From the NCBI RefSeq assembly GCF_000001735.4, contig NC_003074.8:21831261-21895260 (forward strand): a stretch of DNA of 64,000 nucleotides, written 5' to 3'. A program made the position numbers and the translations under genes. The notes beneath the pieces are model-generated. The model saw only the letters and a program-made list of their open reading frames with translations, was not told the DNA's origin and did no database searches. Position 1 is the stretch's first letter; each line of letters begins with the position of its first letter. This DNA is from Arabidopsis thaliana. Its lineage: Eukaryota; Streptophyta; Magnoliopsida; Brassicales; Brassicaceae. Positions 52,385 to 64,000 of the stretch are shown here, piece by piece.

Positions 52385-52990
52385 CAAACGGCGTCGTTTC
52401 TAGCTAGATACCGAGAGACCCTTCTCACCGCATTGCTGATTGCTTTACCTTACTGTGACACTGTCGCAACGATTGACGAAACCATAATTGTCAGTTTCAA
52501 CTTCCTTCCCACAAAAAACCTCTGACTTTGGTTGTTCGGAAGTTATCAATACTCAATCATCGAGTGATTTCGAGGGTCCCAAGTAAGATTCCCCATTTCT
52601 TGTCCTGAGTATTATTCTGTTGCAGTTTCTGCTTTGATTTTTCTCCAGCAATTTTGCTTTTGTGTATAGTATCAAGCAAACTTCAGATGCTTGAAAAAGT
52701 TGCTTCACCCAAATGCAAGATCCAAGTTATCTCCGATAACACCAGCTTCTCATCTTCTATGCATTCTTCCTCATCAACAAGTGGACTCATCTCCTTGAAA
52801 AACACTTGTCCGATTTAAAGATCATCTTGTTTCATCCCAAAGAAGTTTAAGCAAGGCTTTGGTTGTTAGTTTTAAGCCTAAACAACAGTACAGTGGCATG
52901 TGACATGTGAGTGTAGTTTGGTCTCTGTTTGTTATTTTGTGCATTGTGCTCTTTCAGCTGCTCAGTATGTAATGGTATTGAATCTCTCAT
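52385..52990 (+). pseudogene. F-box gene relic: leader joined to the end of the last exon
   Basis: The left part (about 52385-52590) resembles leaders of the array genes, ending at a donor-like CCCAAGTAAG. The right part (52669-52818) encodes the last about 50 residues of the family ([15 protein letters not shown] and a Ser-rich tail) with its stop, followed by a 3' UTR similar to that after 51199. The F-box, LRRs and most of the FBD region are missing between them, so this is an internal-deletion derivative. Confidence 0.7.
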
Positions 52991-53479
52991 CTACTCCTTC
53001 TTTACCAATTTGAAACCGTTGAATGTGTCTTGTCTTCAAGTTTTTGTAAAGGTTGGTAGTGTCTTTTGTTAGTCGTGAATGAATTTTTAGAAAAGAGAGT
53101 AATCATAGCATAGCCCATACAGACAAATAGATAAACCCAGGCCCATAGTTTGCAACAGATTATATAAGCCCATTTAAAAAAGACCAAGGAAGGAACAAAT
53201 CTATTAGAGAAAATGGTGTTTACTAATAACAGCATCGGGACTCACCCATCCCGCCATTACTAGTACATCAGTCTCGGCTACGATTGCATGAACCCTAATT
53301 TACTGTTCCGCTTCCCTCTCTAGCATTCACTATCGGAAAGGCTCTTCTTTCATTTCCGTCTTCTGATTTTGTGATTTTGTGTTTTCCTTTCCTTCCTCTG
53401 TTTCTCAAAATTTTAATTGTGTTTAGCGTATGTGAATTTGAATTACTGACTTCAAGCTCAAATAATAGTTTAGGTCTTA

Positions 53480-55325
53480 ATGAGTTCGAAAAGGATGGAC
53501 TCTGGTTCGAAAGATATTATCAGCAATCTACCAGACGCTCTTCTTTGTCACGTCCTGTCTTTCCTTCCCACAACAGAAGCTGCTTCGACATCAGTTCTCG
53601 CTAAAAGGTGGAGGTTTCTCTTGGCGTTTGTACCAAATCTTGATTTAGACAACATGATCTATGACCGTCCTAAAATGGGTAGACGAAAAAGGCTAGAGCT
53701 GCGTAAAAGCTTTAAGCTTTTTGTGGATAGAGTTATGGCTTTGCAAGGGAATGCTCCGTTAAAAAAGTTCTCTCTTAGGTGCAAAATTGGTTCTGATCCA
53801 TCTCGTGTCAATGGTTGGGTACTCAAAGTTTTGGACCGTGGTGTTGAAGAACTTGATCTGTACATTGCTTCGGAATACGAATATCCGCTGCCTCCAAAGG
53901 TCTTGATGACCAAGACATTGGTTAGCCTGAAAGTGTCAGGAACAGATGAGTTCACCATTGATGTTGGTGAGTTTTTTCTTCCAAAGCTTAAGACTTTGCA
54001 TTTGAGTGCTATTTCGTTCGGTGATGAGGGTGGTCCTCCATTTGCCAAGCTGATTTCTGCTTGTCACGCCCTTGAGGAGCTAGTTATGATTAAAATGATG
54101 TGGGATTACTGGGAATTTTGCTCTGTGTCCAGCCCATCCCTCAAGAGAGTATCAATTGATTGTGAGAACATTGATGAGAATCCAAAGAGTGTATCCTTTG
54201 ATACTCCAAATCTTGTCTATTTAGAATTTACTGATACTGTTGCGGTCAAGTATCCAAAAGTGAATTTTGATTCGCTTGTTGAAGCTAGCATAGGCCTTCG
54301 AATGACACCTGATCAGGTCTTTGACGCAAGAGATTTAGTAAATAGGCATCATGGTTATAAAAGATGTAAGGGCGCAAATGCAGCAGATTTTATGATGGGA
54401 GTATGCAATGTTAAAACCATGTACTTATCGTCCGAGGCTCTTGAGGTTTGCTCATGACTCTCGTCTATATCTTCATATTTTTATTGCTCTGAAAGTAAAA
54501 TAAGACAAATAAGCTAGAACTCAGTTGTTTCAATTTGGTAAGTTTTAAGAATTATACATGTGACTGAGGCCTAGTTTCAGCAGGTATATTTGAGTATATA
54601 ATTGTATATATGAATAATGATCTTTTTTTCTATCTTTCAGGTCCTTACTTTTTGCTGTAAAAAAGCAATACCAGTCTTCAACAACCTAATTCATTTAACA
54701 GTTGAGACTGACGAAAGAGTGGACTGGGAATCATTGCCGATTCTACTCAAGAATTGTCCAAATCTAGAAACCCTCATCTTCGAAGTACCATCGCATATCC
54801 TTTTCTTGCATGATCTGACACATTTCTTTTCTAACACTTAGATTCTGAGAAACCATTTCCTTTGTTATACTTCAGGGACTCCATTACGGAGATTTAAATC
54901 AATGTTTTGACAAGGATTACAGCTTCAAAGACACAAACGAATGTTATGGCGATCAAGGTGACACGTGTCAGTGCAAACCTTGGTATGGCACTCCGGTTTG
55001 GCTATCATCAAGCCCAGTGAAGATACTAAAGGTATTGAAGTTTGGACAAATCTCTAGTTATAAAGATGACATGGAGAGGCAGACGGATCTTATCGAGCAC
55101 TTTTTGGAGTCAATGCCAAACCTTGAACAGGTGATATTATTCTATGACACTACATATGATGATGATCTGAAAATAGTATCAACCCAACTTCAGATGCTTG
55201 AAAAAGTAGCCTCACCCAAATGCAAGATCCAAGTAATCTCTGATAACATCAGCTACTCATTTACTGTGTACTCTTCCTCATCGACAAAAGGGCTCAACTT
55301 CTTCAAAGACACATTCCCGGTTTGA
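53480..55325 (+). CDS. F-box/LRR/FBD protein, array member 5
   Basis: Predicted SCF substrate adaptor. Exons 53480-54445 and 54641-54784 are clear. A third exon, 54876-55325, is fully open, in phase and homologous to the last exon of its neighbour, giving 519 aa. If the second intron (GTACCA...TTCAG, 91 nt) is retained, the frame continues to a stop at 54839 and the protein is 388 aa without the FBD end. The F-box reads ISNLPDALLCHVLSFLPTTEA...LAKRW, the LRRs include [26 protein letters not shown] is present, and the C-terminal block is [12 protein letters not shown]. Both forms keep the F-box. The conserved third exon suggests the long form is, or recently was, functional. Confidence 0.85.
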
Positions 55326-56223
55326 AGATCATTATCAAAGAATTGGTAGTTAGTTTCAGTCTTGTCTCTGCTTTTTGAGCTTCTCCATGTTTATTTTCTG
55401 GTTATTCGTGTTGGTGATGTTATGAGTAAACCATGGGATTTGTCTTGCCTAGAAGAATGTTTTTGTAAAGTTTGCTAAAACTCTAAGCAAGCTTCTTTTG
55501 TTTTTGTTGTTCTAAGACCTCTAGTTTTATGCTGTGTCAGCTTCTCAATATGCATTCTGCCTTTTTTGTTCACATTGTTTACACATTTTTTTGCTTCAGT
55601 GTTAAAGTTCTTCCACGGCTCCACGCAACTCTTGAGTTGTGCTTTGCGAGTGTAAACAAAACAAAAAAGAATTGGAGATAAAAATAAGTAAATAACAAAA
55701 CAAAAGATTTATGATAATAGCATAAAATTAGGAGTGTAAATTTCAGGATTGACCTTACATAATTTACTTAAAGAAGCAAATTAAGGAGTAATTTTTGGTA
55801 AACAATTCACTCACAACCAATACGACGTCGTTTATTGGATCCAGCATTGGAATTCACCCATCCCGCCACATTGCTATCCCACTGACGGCAAAGATTGACA
55901 AAAAAAAACCTAATTTTCATTTTCAGCTCTCTTCACACTACAAACCTCTTAATCTGGTGATTTTGATGGGTCCAAGTAAGTTTCCTTATTTCTTCTTCTG
56001 AATCTTGTTCTCACGCAGTGTTTGCCTTTAATTCTACTCCATCAGTTAGCTTTCTTTGTTTCTCGTTGGCAATGTTAGAAGTGTGTAAAAAGACAAAACC
56101 ACCTGGGAACTGTTTTGTTTTCTAGTTTGAGAATGTCGTGTTTGGACTGTATTGAGTTCCGTTTTAAACCCTGTTGTGTTCTACTTGTTTAGGTTGAAAG
56201 TGTTGACCTTTTGTTAGAAAAAG
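55326..56223. other. Spacer and leader of array member 6
   Basis: 3' UTR of member 5 followed by AT-rich DNA. A palindromic ACGACGTCGT lies at 55822-55831. The leader has a plausible 5' UTR intron, 55976-56192 (TCCAA|GTAAG, TTGTTTAG). No gene is seen. Confidence 0.55.
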
Positions 56224-57954
56224 ATGGATTTTGTCTCAAGAGATAGAATCAGCAGTCTACCAAATCCTGTAGTATCCCACATCTTGTCTTTCCTTCCCAC
56301 AAAAGAAGCAGCTTCTACTTCGGTCCTCTCCAAAAAATGGCGTTATTTGTTTGCGTATGTAACAAATCTTGACTTTGATGACTCGGACTATCAGGATGGT
56401 AAACCAAAAAGCGATGTTGAACTTAGTAGAAGTTTTATGGAATTTGTGGACAGAGTCTTGGCTTTGCAAGGGAATGGTTCCGTAAATAAATTCTCTCTAG
56501 AGTGTAGTAATTATGATGTTGATCTTGCTCGTGTCACTGGTTGGATATTGAATGTGTTAGGACGCGGTGTATCAGAGCTTGATTTAAGCATCTTGGAGTA
56601 TCCCTTACCTTCGGAGATCTTTGTGAGTAAGACACTGGTTAGGCTGAAATTAGGACCGGCAAATGATCTTACTCTCACCCTTGATAGGAAAGATGTTTTT
56701 CTTCCAAAGCTCAAGACTCTCTATATTGATTGTGTTGATGTTCAAGAGCGTGGTTTTGGGTTTGTAAAGCTTCTTTCTGGCTGTCCCGTGCTCGAGGAGT
56801 TAGTTCTGATGAATATCGGGTGGGAAAATTGGAAGTTTTGCTCTGTGTCTGTCAAAACCCTGAAGAGGCTGACGTTTTTCTGTGAGGAGACTTATGAGAA
56901 TCCAAAGAGCGTGTCATTTGATACTCCAAACCTTGTTTACCTAGAGTATTCTGACGCTATTGCGAGCAAGTATCCGAAAGTGAACTTTAATTCGCTCGTT
57001 GAAGCTCATATCGGTCTTCGACTGACAGAAGATCAGAGTGGAGATGCAGACTTTTCAGAAGAAGACTATTTCTCAGAAGGTGATGAGAAAAAACAGATGG
57101 TCGGTAATGCAACGGATTTTCTTAAGGGAATAAGCACTGTTCAGATCCTTTACCTATCTGCCCAAGCTATTGAGGTTTGTCTATCAATTCCTTTAGTTGG
57201 TGGTCATAAGAAAGTGATGATATAGTTGGTTTGATTTTTGTTTCAGGTACTTACTTTCTGCTGTGAGCCAATACCGGTTTTCAACAACCTGATTCAGTTA
57301 ACAATCGAGAATAACTCAGAAATAAGATGGGATTCACTGCCAGGTCTACTCAAGAACTGTCCAAATCTAGAAACCCTTGTTTTAAAGGTATAAAACAAAA
57401 CCACTAAAGCATCTTTGTTTATCAGTGACATAAAAACAAATACAACTTAACTATGAAACCTTTTCTTTATGCTACTTCTTCAGCGTCTTCTCCACAAGTA
57501 TAACAAGGCATGTGGGAACGTGTGCTGTTGTAAGCGTCCGAAGCAGCCTTCTTGCCTTTCATCTTCTCCGGTGAAGGTTCTTAAGATATTTCTGTTTGAT
57601 GACAACGATGAAGAAGACGGGTCGGAAATGAGGCAGATCAAGTATTTCTTGGAGAAAATGCCCCGTCTAGAAGAGTTGGTAGTATACTACAATACAGCAT
57701 ATGACCCTGCTGTGTTAGAATTATCCAAGAAGCTTCAGAAGATTCCTAAGATAGCTTCACCAAAGTGCAAGATCCAGGTAATCTCTGAGAATCTTAGTTT
57801 GTCATCTACCGTGCCTTCTTTCTTGACAACGAGATGGTCTTCTCTTCCTCCTGAAGAAGCATATCCATGGGTTGACTCTCCTCCTCCCCAAATAATAGAT
57901 CCCATGTTAGAGTATGGTTCTCCTCCAGAAGATGATGATTCCTGGTTGTACTAG
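56224..57954 (+). CDS. F-box/LRR/FBD protein, array member 6
   Basis: Predicted SCF ubiquitin-ligase substrate adaptor of 520 aa. Exons are 56224-57174, 57247-57387 and 57484-57954. The F-box is ISSLPNPVVSHILSFLPTKEA...LSKKW (residues about 8-47). The LRR segments include [14 protein letters not shown] and [16 protein letters not shown]. The FBD end contains SSSPVKVLKIFLFD and [12 protein letters not shown], followed by an unusual Pro/Asp/Glu-rich tail (PPPQII...SPPEDDDSW) absent from the other members. All splice borders are GT..AG. The start follows the spliced leader directly. Confidence 0.92.
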
Positions 57955-58681
57955 GCTTTGATCTAAACTCAAAGCAATTCAAATATTTCCTCTGTTTCTG
58001 TCGTTGTAGTTTACTTTTGTACTCTGGCTTTTGTCCTTTTTGTAACTGAGAGAATGTTGAACTTTATGGTGTGTTTATTTCCCCTTATTCTGTGGTGTTT
58101 AAACTGTTGTTCCCACGCATACACGTGGTTTGAATAATCTTTCTATAGTGTAAACGCAAAATATCTTTACTGGTCCTTCAAGAATCGTATGACTTGGCCG
58201 ATATATGAGATAAATAATTGAATAACAATGTAGACCAATAATGAATGACGGATAAACTTACTTGCTTCTTCATGTTTCCAAGACATTTTTAATACCAAAT
58301 TGCTTCTATCACTTTTCGTCCAGAAGTTGCTTTGCATAAAAAATTATAATTCTCCTTTTCAAGTCTATGAACCCTCACCGTTTGTTTGAAGCTGTAGGGT
58401 GATTTTAATGGGCTCTGCTTTTACACTCAACACAAGTAAGTTTTATAATTCTGCTTTAGACCTTGTGTTCCTATAAGATCTGATAATTGTTTTGTGGTTC
58501 TTGTTTTTTCTTTCCTCGAGAACCGAAGCTTATGATTCCGATTGTGTGAAGGATTAGACCTTGATGATACCGGTTTGGAGTTTAGAGAACCCTGTATTTT
58601 GTATCTTGACTTCAGCTTCTGAAATCTTCTTGTTGGATGTGTTGTTTAGATTTATAGAGGCTGATCTGTCTCAAAGAAACC
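57955..58681. other. Spacer and leader of array member 7
   Basis: 3' UTR of member 6, AT-rich DNA, and a leader with a probable 5' UTR intron, 58436-58649 (CACAA|GTAAG, TTGTTTAG). No gene is seen. Confidence 0.55.
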
Positions 58682-60293
58682 ATGGATGATTGTTCCAAAG
58701 ATATAATCAATTGTTTACCAGACAATCTTCTTTGCCAAATCTTGTCCAACTTGTCCACGAAAGAAGCTGCTTTGACATCACTTCTCTCAAAAAGATGGCG
58801 GTATTTGTTTGCTCTTGTACCAAATCTTGATTTTGATGTCCTTCCCTCTCTGCATCCCGAGGTTGCGATGCAGGACCAGGATCAGACGAGTTTTATAGAT
58901 TTTGTGGATAGAGTATTGAAATTGCGAGGGAAAGATCATATTAACAAGTTCTCTCTGAAATGTGGAGATGGTATTGAGGATGAAGATGTCTTCCCTTGGA
59001 TATTAAATACCTTGAGACATGGTGTATCAGATCTTTCTCTACATGTCTCTCCCTCTTTGGTTTATTGGTTGCCTTCAAAGGTTTTTGCAAGTAAGACACT
59101 GGTTAGGCTGAAAATAGGACCTAAAGATGGTCCTAGAGTTAAACTGAGAAATGTCTGTCTACCAAAGCTTAAGACTCTAAATCTTGATTCAGTTGTGTTT
59201 GAAGAGGGTAAGATTGGTTTTGCAAAGCTTCTTTCTGGTTGTCCCGTGCTCGAGGAATTATCTTTGCTTAATCTTGCGTGGGATCGTTGGGATTCTTGCT
59301 CTGTGTCTTCCAAAATCCTCAAGAGACTAACGCTATATTGTGCACACAGTAGCAGAAATCCAAAGAGTGTATCATTTGATACTCCAAATGTTGTCTACTT
59401 TGAATATTCTGATAATATTGCAAACAAGTATCCGAAAGTGAATTTTGATTCGCTGGTTGAAGCTAGTATCGGTATTCGGATGACGAAGGTTCAGAAAGCA
59501 AATGCGAGATATGTGTCAGATGTTGATGAGGAAACAGAGATGGTTGGCAATGCAACGGATCTTCTTATGGGAATATGCAATGTGAAGACCCTTTACTTAT
59601 CTTATGACACTCTTGAGGTATGTAAATCTATCATTACTAGAGGGTTTTAGTTACTTATATGTGGAAATGAGTGATATTCTTTTGTTTTGTTTCAGACACT
59701 TAATCTTTGCTGTCAAGTGATACCGGTATTCAACAATTTGACTCATCTAACTATTGAGAGTCATCCGGAACTAGGATGGGAATCATTGCCAAATCTTCTC
59801 AAGAGTTGTCCAAATCTTGGAACTCTTGTCTTCCAAGTGAGCAAATCAAACCCTTGGAAATGAATCTGTTGATTAGTTTTACATCAAAGTTTGAGATGTT
59901 TATTTTGTGTTTTAGGGACTCCTTCACAAAGCAACAGATAGATGTGGGGATGTGTGCATGTGCCAAGGTTTGGAGAATAGTCATTCTTGCTTATCATCAA
60001 GTCCGGTGAAGTGTCTAAAGATATTGAAATTTGGAGAAACCAATGATGATGACGATATGGAGATAGAGATGGAGCAGATCAAGAATTTTTTGGAGAAAAT
60101 GCCTAATCTTGAACAACTCATAATATACTACGAATCATCAATCGATAATGATTTAGTTAGAGTATCAAGCCAACTTCAGGAGGTTCCTACAGTAGCTTCA
60201 CTCAAGTGCAAGATTCAAGTAATCTCTGATAACCTTAGCTTGTCATCCACTTTGCCCATTTCCTTGTCGATGGAAAATGGATTTCACCTGTAG
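58682..60293 (+). CDS. F-box/LRR/FBD protein, array member 7
   Basis: Predicted SCF substrate adaptor of 484 aa, exons 58682-59617, 59696-59836 and 59916-60293. The F-box is INCLPDNLLCQILSNLSTKEA...LSKRW. The LRR segments include [14 protein letters not shown] and [16 protein letters not shown]. The FBD end has SSSPVKCLKILKFGE and [11 protein letters not shown]. The sequence lacks the Pro-rich tail of member 6. Introns are 78-79 nt with good borders; the first donor is GTATGT where the other members have GTTTGT. It is the last F-box gene of the array on this side, followed by more than 2 kb of non-coding DNA. Confidence 0.92.
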
Positions 60294-62513
60294 AAGAACC
60301 TTACTGGTTTCGTGGAATTAGTAATGCGGTCATGCCTCGATTACCACTTGGAAGCTATATATGGATGTGCTCATGGCTACAAGTATTTGTAGTTACTAAA
60401 ATTATCTTAAAAACTCAAATCAAGATTCTCTTGTTTCTGTTGTTTGTACTTTGTTACTAATTGAAAAACTCTTTATGCTTTGGAAGCTATATTTGGATGT
60501 GTCTCCTGGCTACAAGTATCTTTATGCTTTTGTTGTGAGAAAGTTGAGTTTATATTTGGTTTTCTATCTTTTGTACTGTTTTTTCTTTTTGCTAAGAATC
60601 TTTTGTACTGTTAAATGATGAGTAGAGAAGAAACTAATTAAGAATTGTTATCTTACTGTTCTTAATCGAGTGGAGAAGAAACTAAACAAACTTCATGTTG
60701 CTCTCTCAAGCTGATTCACTTCATTGGATTCTTGTGATGATGCATTCTGTACATGGTGTGAATGGATGACTTCTCTCTTTCGTCTCACAAAGTAAGTTAA
60801 TCATGAACCAGATTGGTGAGAAACCAAAAATGTTGGCTTAGTATACTTGGGCCAAAACAAGAGAAACAGGAGGAAATGGTGGTCCATTGAGGCCATTTGG
60901 CTTTACAAAAATGTTAAATAAAGTCAAATCAATACAAAACAATGTTCACATCTTTTCTCTTTACGTATACACATCTTTCCCTCGCTCTGTATCTAGATAT
61001 GTACATTTTTCTTTCATTATGTGTCTATTGTTGGGATCATGGGTTTGTGTGATAGACTGGTGGGGGATAAGAACCCACAGGCCACAACAGTAGGAAATGG
61101 GGGAAGCCCCATCAAAAGAGCTTCTAGTAGTTTTTGACTTTGGAACTTTCCAATAAACTAGATTCAGTACACCTAAAAGTGAAATCTTCTTTTGTCCTCA
61201 CCTTTTCACACAACAAGAATCAATAATATCAATATGTTGCTCTTAAGTAACGGAGTTGTGTGCTATTTTAGTTTTTTTGGTATCCAAAAGTTTTGGTTAT
61301 TTGAGTATGTAAATTGTGTTTGGTTTCAATATGAACACAGAACTTCCCCAATACTTTTTAAATCCTATAATTCAGTCATATTTTGCTCATTTCTATCTCT
61401 TATTATAAACCACAAGTAGTCCCAACATCAACCTGGAGAAACTCAAAAGATCTTTCGCATCATTCATTATTATATCTTGGAATTTAATTTTTTCTATCCC
61501 TTGAAGAAAATGCGGACGTTCATACTAGGAGGCTAGGAGCGGAAATCAATTCCTCAACCCTATAGGCTATATATAGTTTATATACAACAAACTGAAACAT
61601 GTGGTTGATGATTTTTTAGCAGAGGTTTAATAAAATTCAATATTATTTTGTTGTTTTATATACACTATAGCCTGGTTAATGAAGGCTATTAAAATTTTCT
61701 TTATTAGCTGGTTAAGCAGCCATTTTAATATTGAACGTAGGATGACAATGAACAGTAGTCTCTAAAGTTTAAAAAATCATTATTGGTTTCAATTAATCAA
61801 AATGTTAGGTTTGAGTCGTTTGACAAACATTGTCTTATATTTATATATTTAGATGTAGTGTGAACACACAATGGAAAAAACAAATAATTGTGGTTCAAAC
61901 ATTGTCGGCACTCGAGAGTTAAGACATCATGAGTTAACTATATATAGTAAACTTAAATAAACAAGTTTTAGATCAATATGATGATGAGATTTCAGATTTG
62001 TAAATTTTTGTTTCCGTATGAATATACTCTTTCACATGGATCTAGACAATCATAAAACATACGTTCACACATATATTGCTTAAAGTGGTAAACAAATCAA
62101 TGTGAATGAATTATTATGTTGCAACATTGTTTAGAATTCTTAGTGTCAACCAGTTGACTTGCTAAGTAACATGATTAACCAGATGGATAGCAATCATATA
62201 CATTATACAATGCCGTCGACTTAAAATATTTTAAGGCTCTCTCGCTCGTTAAAAAAGACAGAGAGAAAGAGAATTGTTGTTGTACTTTTAGTTTCTCACT
62301 AAAAAAAAAGTATGGCCGAATCATGGCTACATGATTTGAAACTGACCGAGAAAAATGAGTGCTATTGTGCCAAATATAATTATTTTGGCAAATCTTGCGT
62401 TTATTTTCATTCAAATTTGGAAACTCTTTAAATTTCGTGTTAATTGAATATCGAGGGGAATCGTATATCAAATTCACATGTCTAAGACTATTCACACTTA
62501 AATGCACTTGGTC

Positions 62514-62542
62514 CACGTGTCCTGCTTCTACGCATACACGTG
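62514..62542 (+). promoter_or_regulatory. Two G-boxes (ABRE-like) upstream of PRN
   Basis: CACGTG at 62514-62519 and again at 62537-62542, the second in the stronger ABRE context ACACGTGGCA. They lie about 400-430 bp upstream of the ATG and about 300 bp upstream of the TATA box. Such sites bind bZIP and bHLH factors in light and abscisic-acid signalling. Confidence 0.65.
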
Positions 62543-62811
62543 GCAGAGGATCTCTTATGGTGTGAACGCGATTATTCCTATGTGTCTCTAAGATTAAACA
62601 AGTAATGGAAATTTTGAGCATTCGTAATCCTTTTTCCCTAACGTATTCGTAATCTAATCGGCTATGAATCAATCCATATTCACCAGAATCCATAATATAA
62701 TCAATTATTCAGCAATAATTACGGTTGGTCCACACAAATATAGACCCACTCACCTTCACCTACAACTTCCAGTTGCAGTCAATACTCTGCATCTCCCTCT
62801 TTCTCTCTCGC

Positions 62812-62819
62812 TATATATA
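62812..62819 (+). promoter_or_regulatory. TATA box of PRN
   Basis: TATATATA after a CT-rich stretch, 126-133 bp upstream of the ATG at 62945. Confidence 0.6.
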
Positions 62820-62887
62820 GTTTACACACACGCCACTACCCAAATACAAAGCACTGACTTCTTCCATTAACAAGCTTTTCTTCGTTT

Positions 62888-62944
62888 ATCATCACCATCA
62901 CCATCATCATCATCATCATCATCGTCATCATCATCATCATCATC
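62888..62944 (+). repeat. (CAT)n microsatellite in the PRN leader
   Basis: About 18 near-perfect CAT/CAC triplets run directly into the PRN start codon. The repeat contains no ATG in the plus strand, so the main start remains the first. Confidence 0.85.
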
Positions 62945-64000
62945 ATGACGTATGAGAACAATAGTGTACCAAGAATTGTAATCAAGAAAGTTCTAGCAAA
63001 GCTTGAGAAGGAAGGTGAAGGAGCTGTCGTTAGAAATGGCATCACAAAGTGAGTTCTCTTCTTCTTCTTTCTCAAAAGCAAAATCCAATGCCTTCACCTT
63101 CAAGTTTCATATATTTTTTTTTCTTTTTGGGTTGATTCAGGATTGACCAGAAGTTATTGGACCCGTTCGTGTTGCTAGTTGAATTTTCCTGTAAGTTTCT
63201 TCCTTCCCCCGAATCTGTCAATTAAAAGTGTGGTTCTTTTATTATGTTAGCATGTCATAATCATTTGCTCTGTTTGTTGATCAGTTTCACTCTCAGCTGG
63301 ATTCCCAGATCATCCTCACAGAGGTCAATTTCACATATACCTTCTTACACACGAAGTTGCTCTGTTCTGAAATGTCTATAATGTAATTGATCAACTGTGT
63401 GCAGGTTTTGAAAGTGTTACATACATGCTACAGGGAGGTATCATTCACAAAGATCCTAAAGGTCATAAAGGTACAATTCAAGCCGGAGATGTTCAGGTGA
63501 AAACAAAAACAGAACACAAACAAAGAACACTCGAATACTCTCTGAGTTTTCTTGTTTCACTCAATTTTGACTTTGATTGACAGTGGATGACAGCAGGAAG
63601 AGGAATCATTCATTCCGAATTTCCGGAAGAAGAAGTAAACAATGGTTTACAGCTTTGGATCAATCTCCCTTCCACTGAAAAAATGTATAAGATCAATCTT
63701 TAGTATCATCTCTTCTCAGAAAGAGTTCCAGTCTTGAATCTCTCTGTTCCTTGATTTTGACAGGACTGAACCAAAATATAAGGAACTATCGAGTTTAGAC
63801 ATTCCTCGAGCAGAAGAAAACGGAGTTGAGGTCAAAGTCATAGCCGGAGATTCAATGGGAATCAAATCTCCAGTCTACACAAGAACACCAACAATGTTCC
63901 TTGACTTTACCCTCAAGCCAGGATCTCAAACCCACCAAACCGTTCCAGAATCATGGACCGCTTTCGCTTACATTATAGAAGGCGATGAAGGTGTTTTCGG
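62945..64000 (+). CDS. PRN: Pirin (cupin-fold nuclear iron protein), 3' end cut by window
   Basis: First 207 residues of a pirin in exons 62945-63048, 63141-63190, 63285-63323, 63405-63496, 63584-63684 and 63764 onwards, still open at the window edge. Pirins are bicupin proteins with one iron site. The four metal ligands of the family are present: H61 and H63 in DHPHRG, and H105 and E107 in IIHSE. Family knowledge: plant PRN interacts with the G-protein alpha subunit GPA1 and CCAAT-binding factors in seed and blue-light/ABA responses, and pirins can show quercetin dioxygenase activity. The second cupin domain starts near [13 protein letters not shown]. The two G-boxes upstream fit light or ABA control. 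The symbol is from recall of this locus. Confidence 0.93.

Larger units (their letters stand above)
51200..53479. other. Spacer with transposon and gene relic
   Basis: Contains the 3' UTR of array member 4, a hAT-like element (51367-52237), an F-box gene relic (52385-52990), and the promoter and leader of member 5. A palindrome AAACGGCGTCGTTT lies at 52386-52399. An acceptor-like site (TTTAG, 53473) lies six bases upstream of the ATG of member 5. Confidence 0.6.
60294..62944. other. Intergenic region upstream of PRN
   Basis: Begins with the 3' UTR of F-box gene 7. It contains a diverged direct repeat (TTGGAAGCTATAT...GGATGTG...GGCTACAAGTAT) at about 60350-60397 and 60480-60527. The rest is AT-rich. 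A 172-codon minus-strand frame (62175-62693) overlaps the PRN promoter and is probably fortuitous. The PRN promoter elements are listed separately. Confidence 0.55.

Overview
The window is plant nuclear DNA. The genes have many introns with GT..AG borders, the intergenic DNA is AT-rich, and the gene families are typical of a crucifer (FBD-type F-box proteins, DC1 proteins, plant ABCC transporter, callose synthase). Gene order and recognisable products (callose synthase GSL11/CALS6, ABCC10, PRN pirin) point to Arabidopsis thaliana chromosome 3. That placement rests on recall, not on a database search.

Layout. 1-2042: non-coding, with an orphan site II/telo-box promoter-like patch. 2043-3254 (-): DOMON/cytochrome b561 protein. 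5552-7159 (+): secreted aspartyl protease. 8074-10690 (+): twelve-exon TOM1-like membrane protein. 12147-22600 (+): 42-exon callose synthase GSL11. 24413-26587 (+): receptor-like kinase without an ectodomain. 27150-28961 and about 29726-31547 (-): two tandemly duplicated DC1 Cys/His-rich genes; the second carries a one-base frameshift. 32259-37441 (-): eleven-exon ABCC10 transporter. 37442-41570: about 4 kb of AT-rich DNA with microsatellites and a foldback element. 41571-60293 (+): a tandem array of seven F-box/LRR/FBD-type genes with truncated relics between them. One array member is a chimera without an F-box, and one has a competing early stop. A small non-autonomous hAT-like transposon sits in the array at 51367-52237. 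62945 to the window end (+): pirin gene PRN, cut by the edge.

Most genes here are independent single-gene transcription units and do not form one pathway. The exceptions are the two local families that grew by tandem duplication. In both, flanking sequence was duplicated as well, and both show signs of birth-and-death evolution: frameshift, fused remnants and isolated last exons.

The most striking non-genic feature is the hAT-like element. It has a perfect 8-bp target duplication and 10-bp terminal inverted repeats. Its core is a minisatellite of about 14 units, many of which contain a consensus E2F-type site (TTTTGGCGGGAAA).
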